This document shows positions 6,212 to 6,543 of a stretch of 6,543 nucleotides of DNA, one piece after another; positions within the stretch are counted from its first letter, which is position 1, and each line of letters opens with the position of its first letter. The position numbers and the translations under genes are program-made. The notes beneath the pieces were generated by a model. The model did not search any database, was not told where the DNA came from, and worked only from the letters and a program-made list of their open reading frames with translations. Origin of the DNA: DAONJL01 sp035405645 [NCBI: bacterium] (GTDB lineage Bacteria; JAGOBX01; DAONJL01); assembly GCA_035405645.1 (NCBI GenBank), contig DAONJL010000085.1:1-6543 (forward strand), given 5' to 3'.

Positions 6212-6543
6212 TTATATTTTAAACATCTCTATATTTTTATTTAATTCATTAACAACTTTTTTTACTTCATTTGCTGTTGTAAGTAAATTCTTTGATGAAC
6301 TACTACTCTGATTTATTATTGTTGTTATTGAATCCATATTATTTGCTATCTCAGTTGTTGTTTTTACCTGTTGTGTTATTACAACAGTTATTTCATTTAT
6401 TGATCTTACTGTAGTATCTATTTCATTTTCAATCCTTTTAAAAGCATGTTCTAAATTTACTACTGTATTTACTCCTTCTTCTACATTTACTTTACCATTC
6501 ATCATTGCTTCTACTGATGCTGCTATATCTTCCTGTATACCCT
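6212..6543 (-). CDS. Methyl-accepting chemotaxis protein, C-terminal end (partial)
   Basis: This is the last 109 residues of a chemotaxis receptor whose larger N-terminal part lies beyond the right edge. The frame stays open to the edge and reads GIQEDIAASVEAMMNG there. This matches the receptor region just after the signalling tip, where IQ...V..M..G...VEEG and then AFKRIE are typical. The rest is a continuous amphipathic helix rich in Q, N, S and T (QQVKTTTEIANNMDSI, then INQSSSSSKNLLTTA), the methylation-helix coiled coil of the cytoplasmic domain. It ends NIEMFKI, a usual receptor end, without a CheR-binding pentapeptide. In the cell it would signal through CheA/CheW to the flagellar motor. 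The ATG at 6505 is internal and has no well-placed ribosome binding site. Sensor domain and ligand cannot be seen. Confidence 0.85.
   Translation of the reverse strand, partial: GIQEDIAASVEAMMNGKVNVEEGVNTVVNLEHAFKRIENEIDTTVRSINEITVVITQQVKTTTEIANNMDSITTIINQSSSSSKNLLTTANEVKKVVNELNKNIEMFKI

Noticed and set aside
6212-6505. Stand-alone 97-residue protein starting at the ATG at 6505
   Set aside because: The frame continues without a stop to the window edge and its upstream residues fit a chemotaxis receptor, so the ATG is internal.

Overview
The window is bacterial chromosomal DNA from a very A+T-rich organism. The rRNA genes are of bacterial type, protein genes use strong AGGAGG-like ribosome binding sites and mostly A/T third codon positions, and there are sigma70-type promoters. 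The phylum cannot be fixed from the sequence. A molybdenum hydroxylase operon and a chemotaxis receptor suggest a free-living, probably motile, possibly anaerobic bacterium, but that is inference.

Layout. Positions 1-350 are the 3' end of a 23S rRNA gene, followed by a 71-bp spacer and a complete 5S rRNA (422-540) that runs straight into a T-rich terminator. About 700 bp without a convincing gene follow; they contain a dispersed-repeat copy near 789-849 and one tiny, doubtful ORF. A minus-strand gene (1239-1991) encodes a coiled-coil protein with a PD-(D/E)XK nuclease-like C-terminus and a 42-bp tandem repeat. It diverges from a three-gene operon (2278-5925) for a xanthine dehydrogenase-family enzyme in the order molybdenum subunit, 2Fe-2S subunit, FAD subunit. 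The right end holds a 286-bp convergent gap with a structured repeat element (about 6080-6187), then the C-terminal end of a methyl-accepting chemotaxis protein on the minus strand, cut by the window edge.

How the genes work together. The three operon products form one cytoplasmic enzyme: substrate is hydroxylated at the molybdenum cofactor, and electrons pass through two 2Fe-2S clusters to FAD and then to NAD+ or another acceptor. The conserved active-site residues (Glu237, Arg347, Glu720 of the large subunit) match purine hydroxylases better than aldehyde oxidases or CO dehydrogenases. No cofactor-insertion gene (XdhC-type chaperone), purine transporter or other purine-catabolism gene is in the window.

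The most unusual signal is non-coding. A 32-bp sequence occurs in inverted orientation on both sides of the nuclease-like gene and operon (818-849 and 6080-6111, 26 of 32 bases matching). The right copy is part of a roughly 108-bp element with decaying 11-12-bp tandem repeats and inverted ends. It looks like a REP- or MITE-like dispersed repeat. No transposase is present, so whether the 5.2-kb segment ever moved as a unit is open. Otherwise the window is fairly ordinary, and I see no convincing new multi-gene system.
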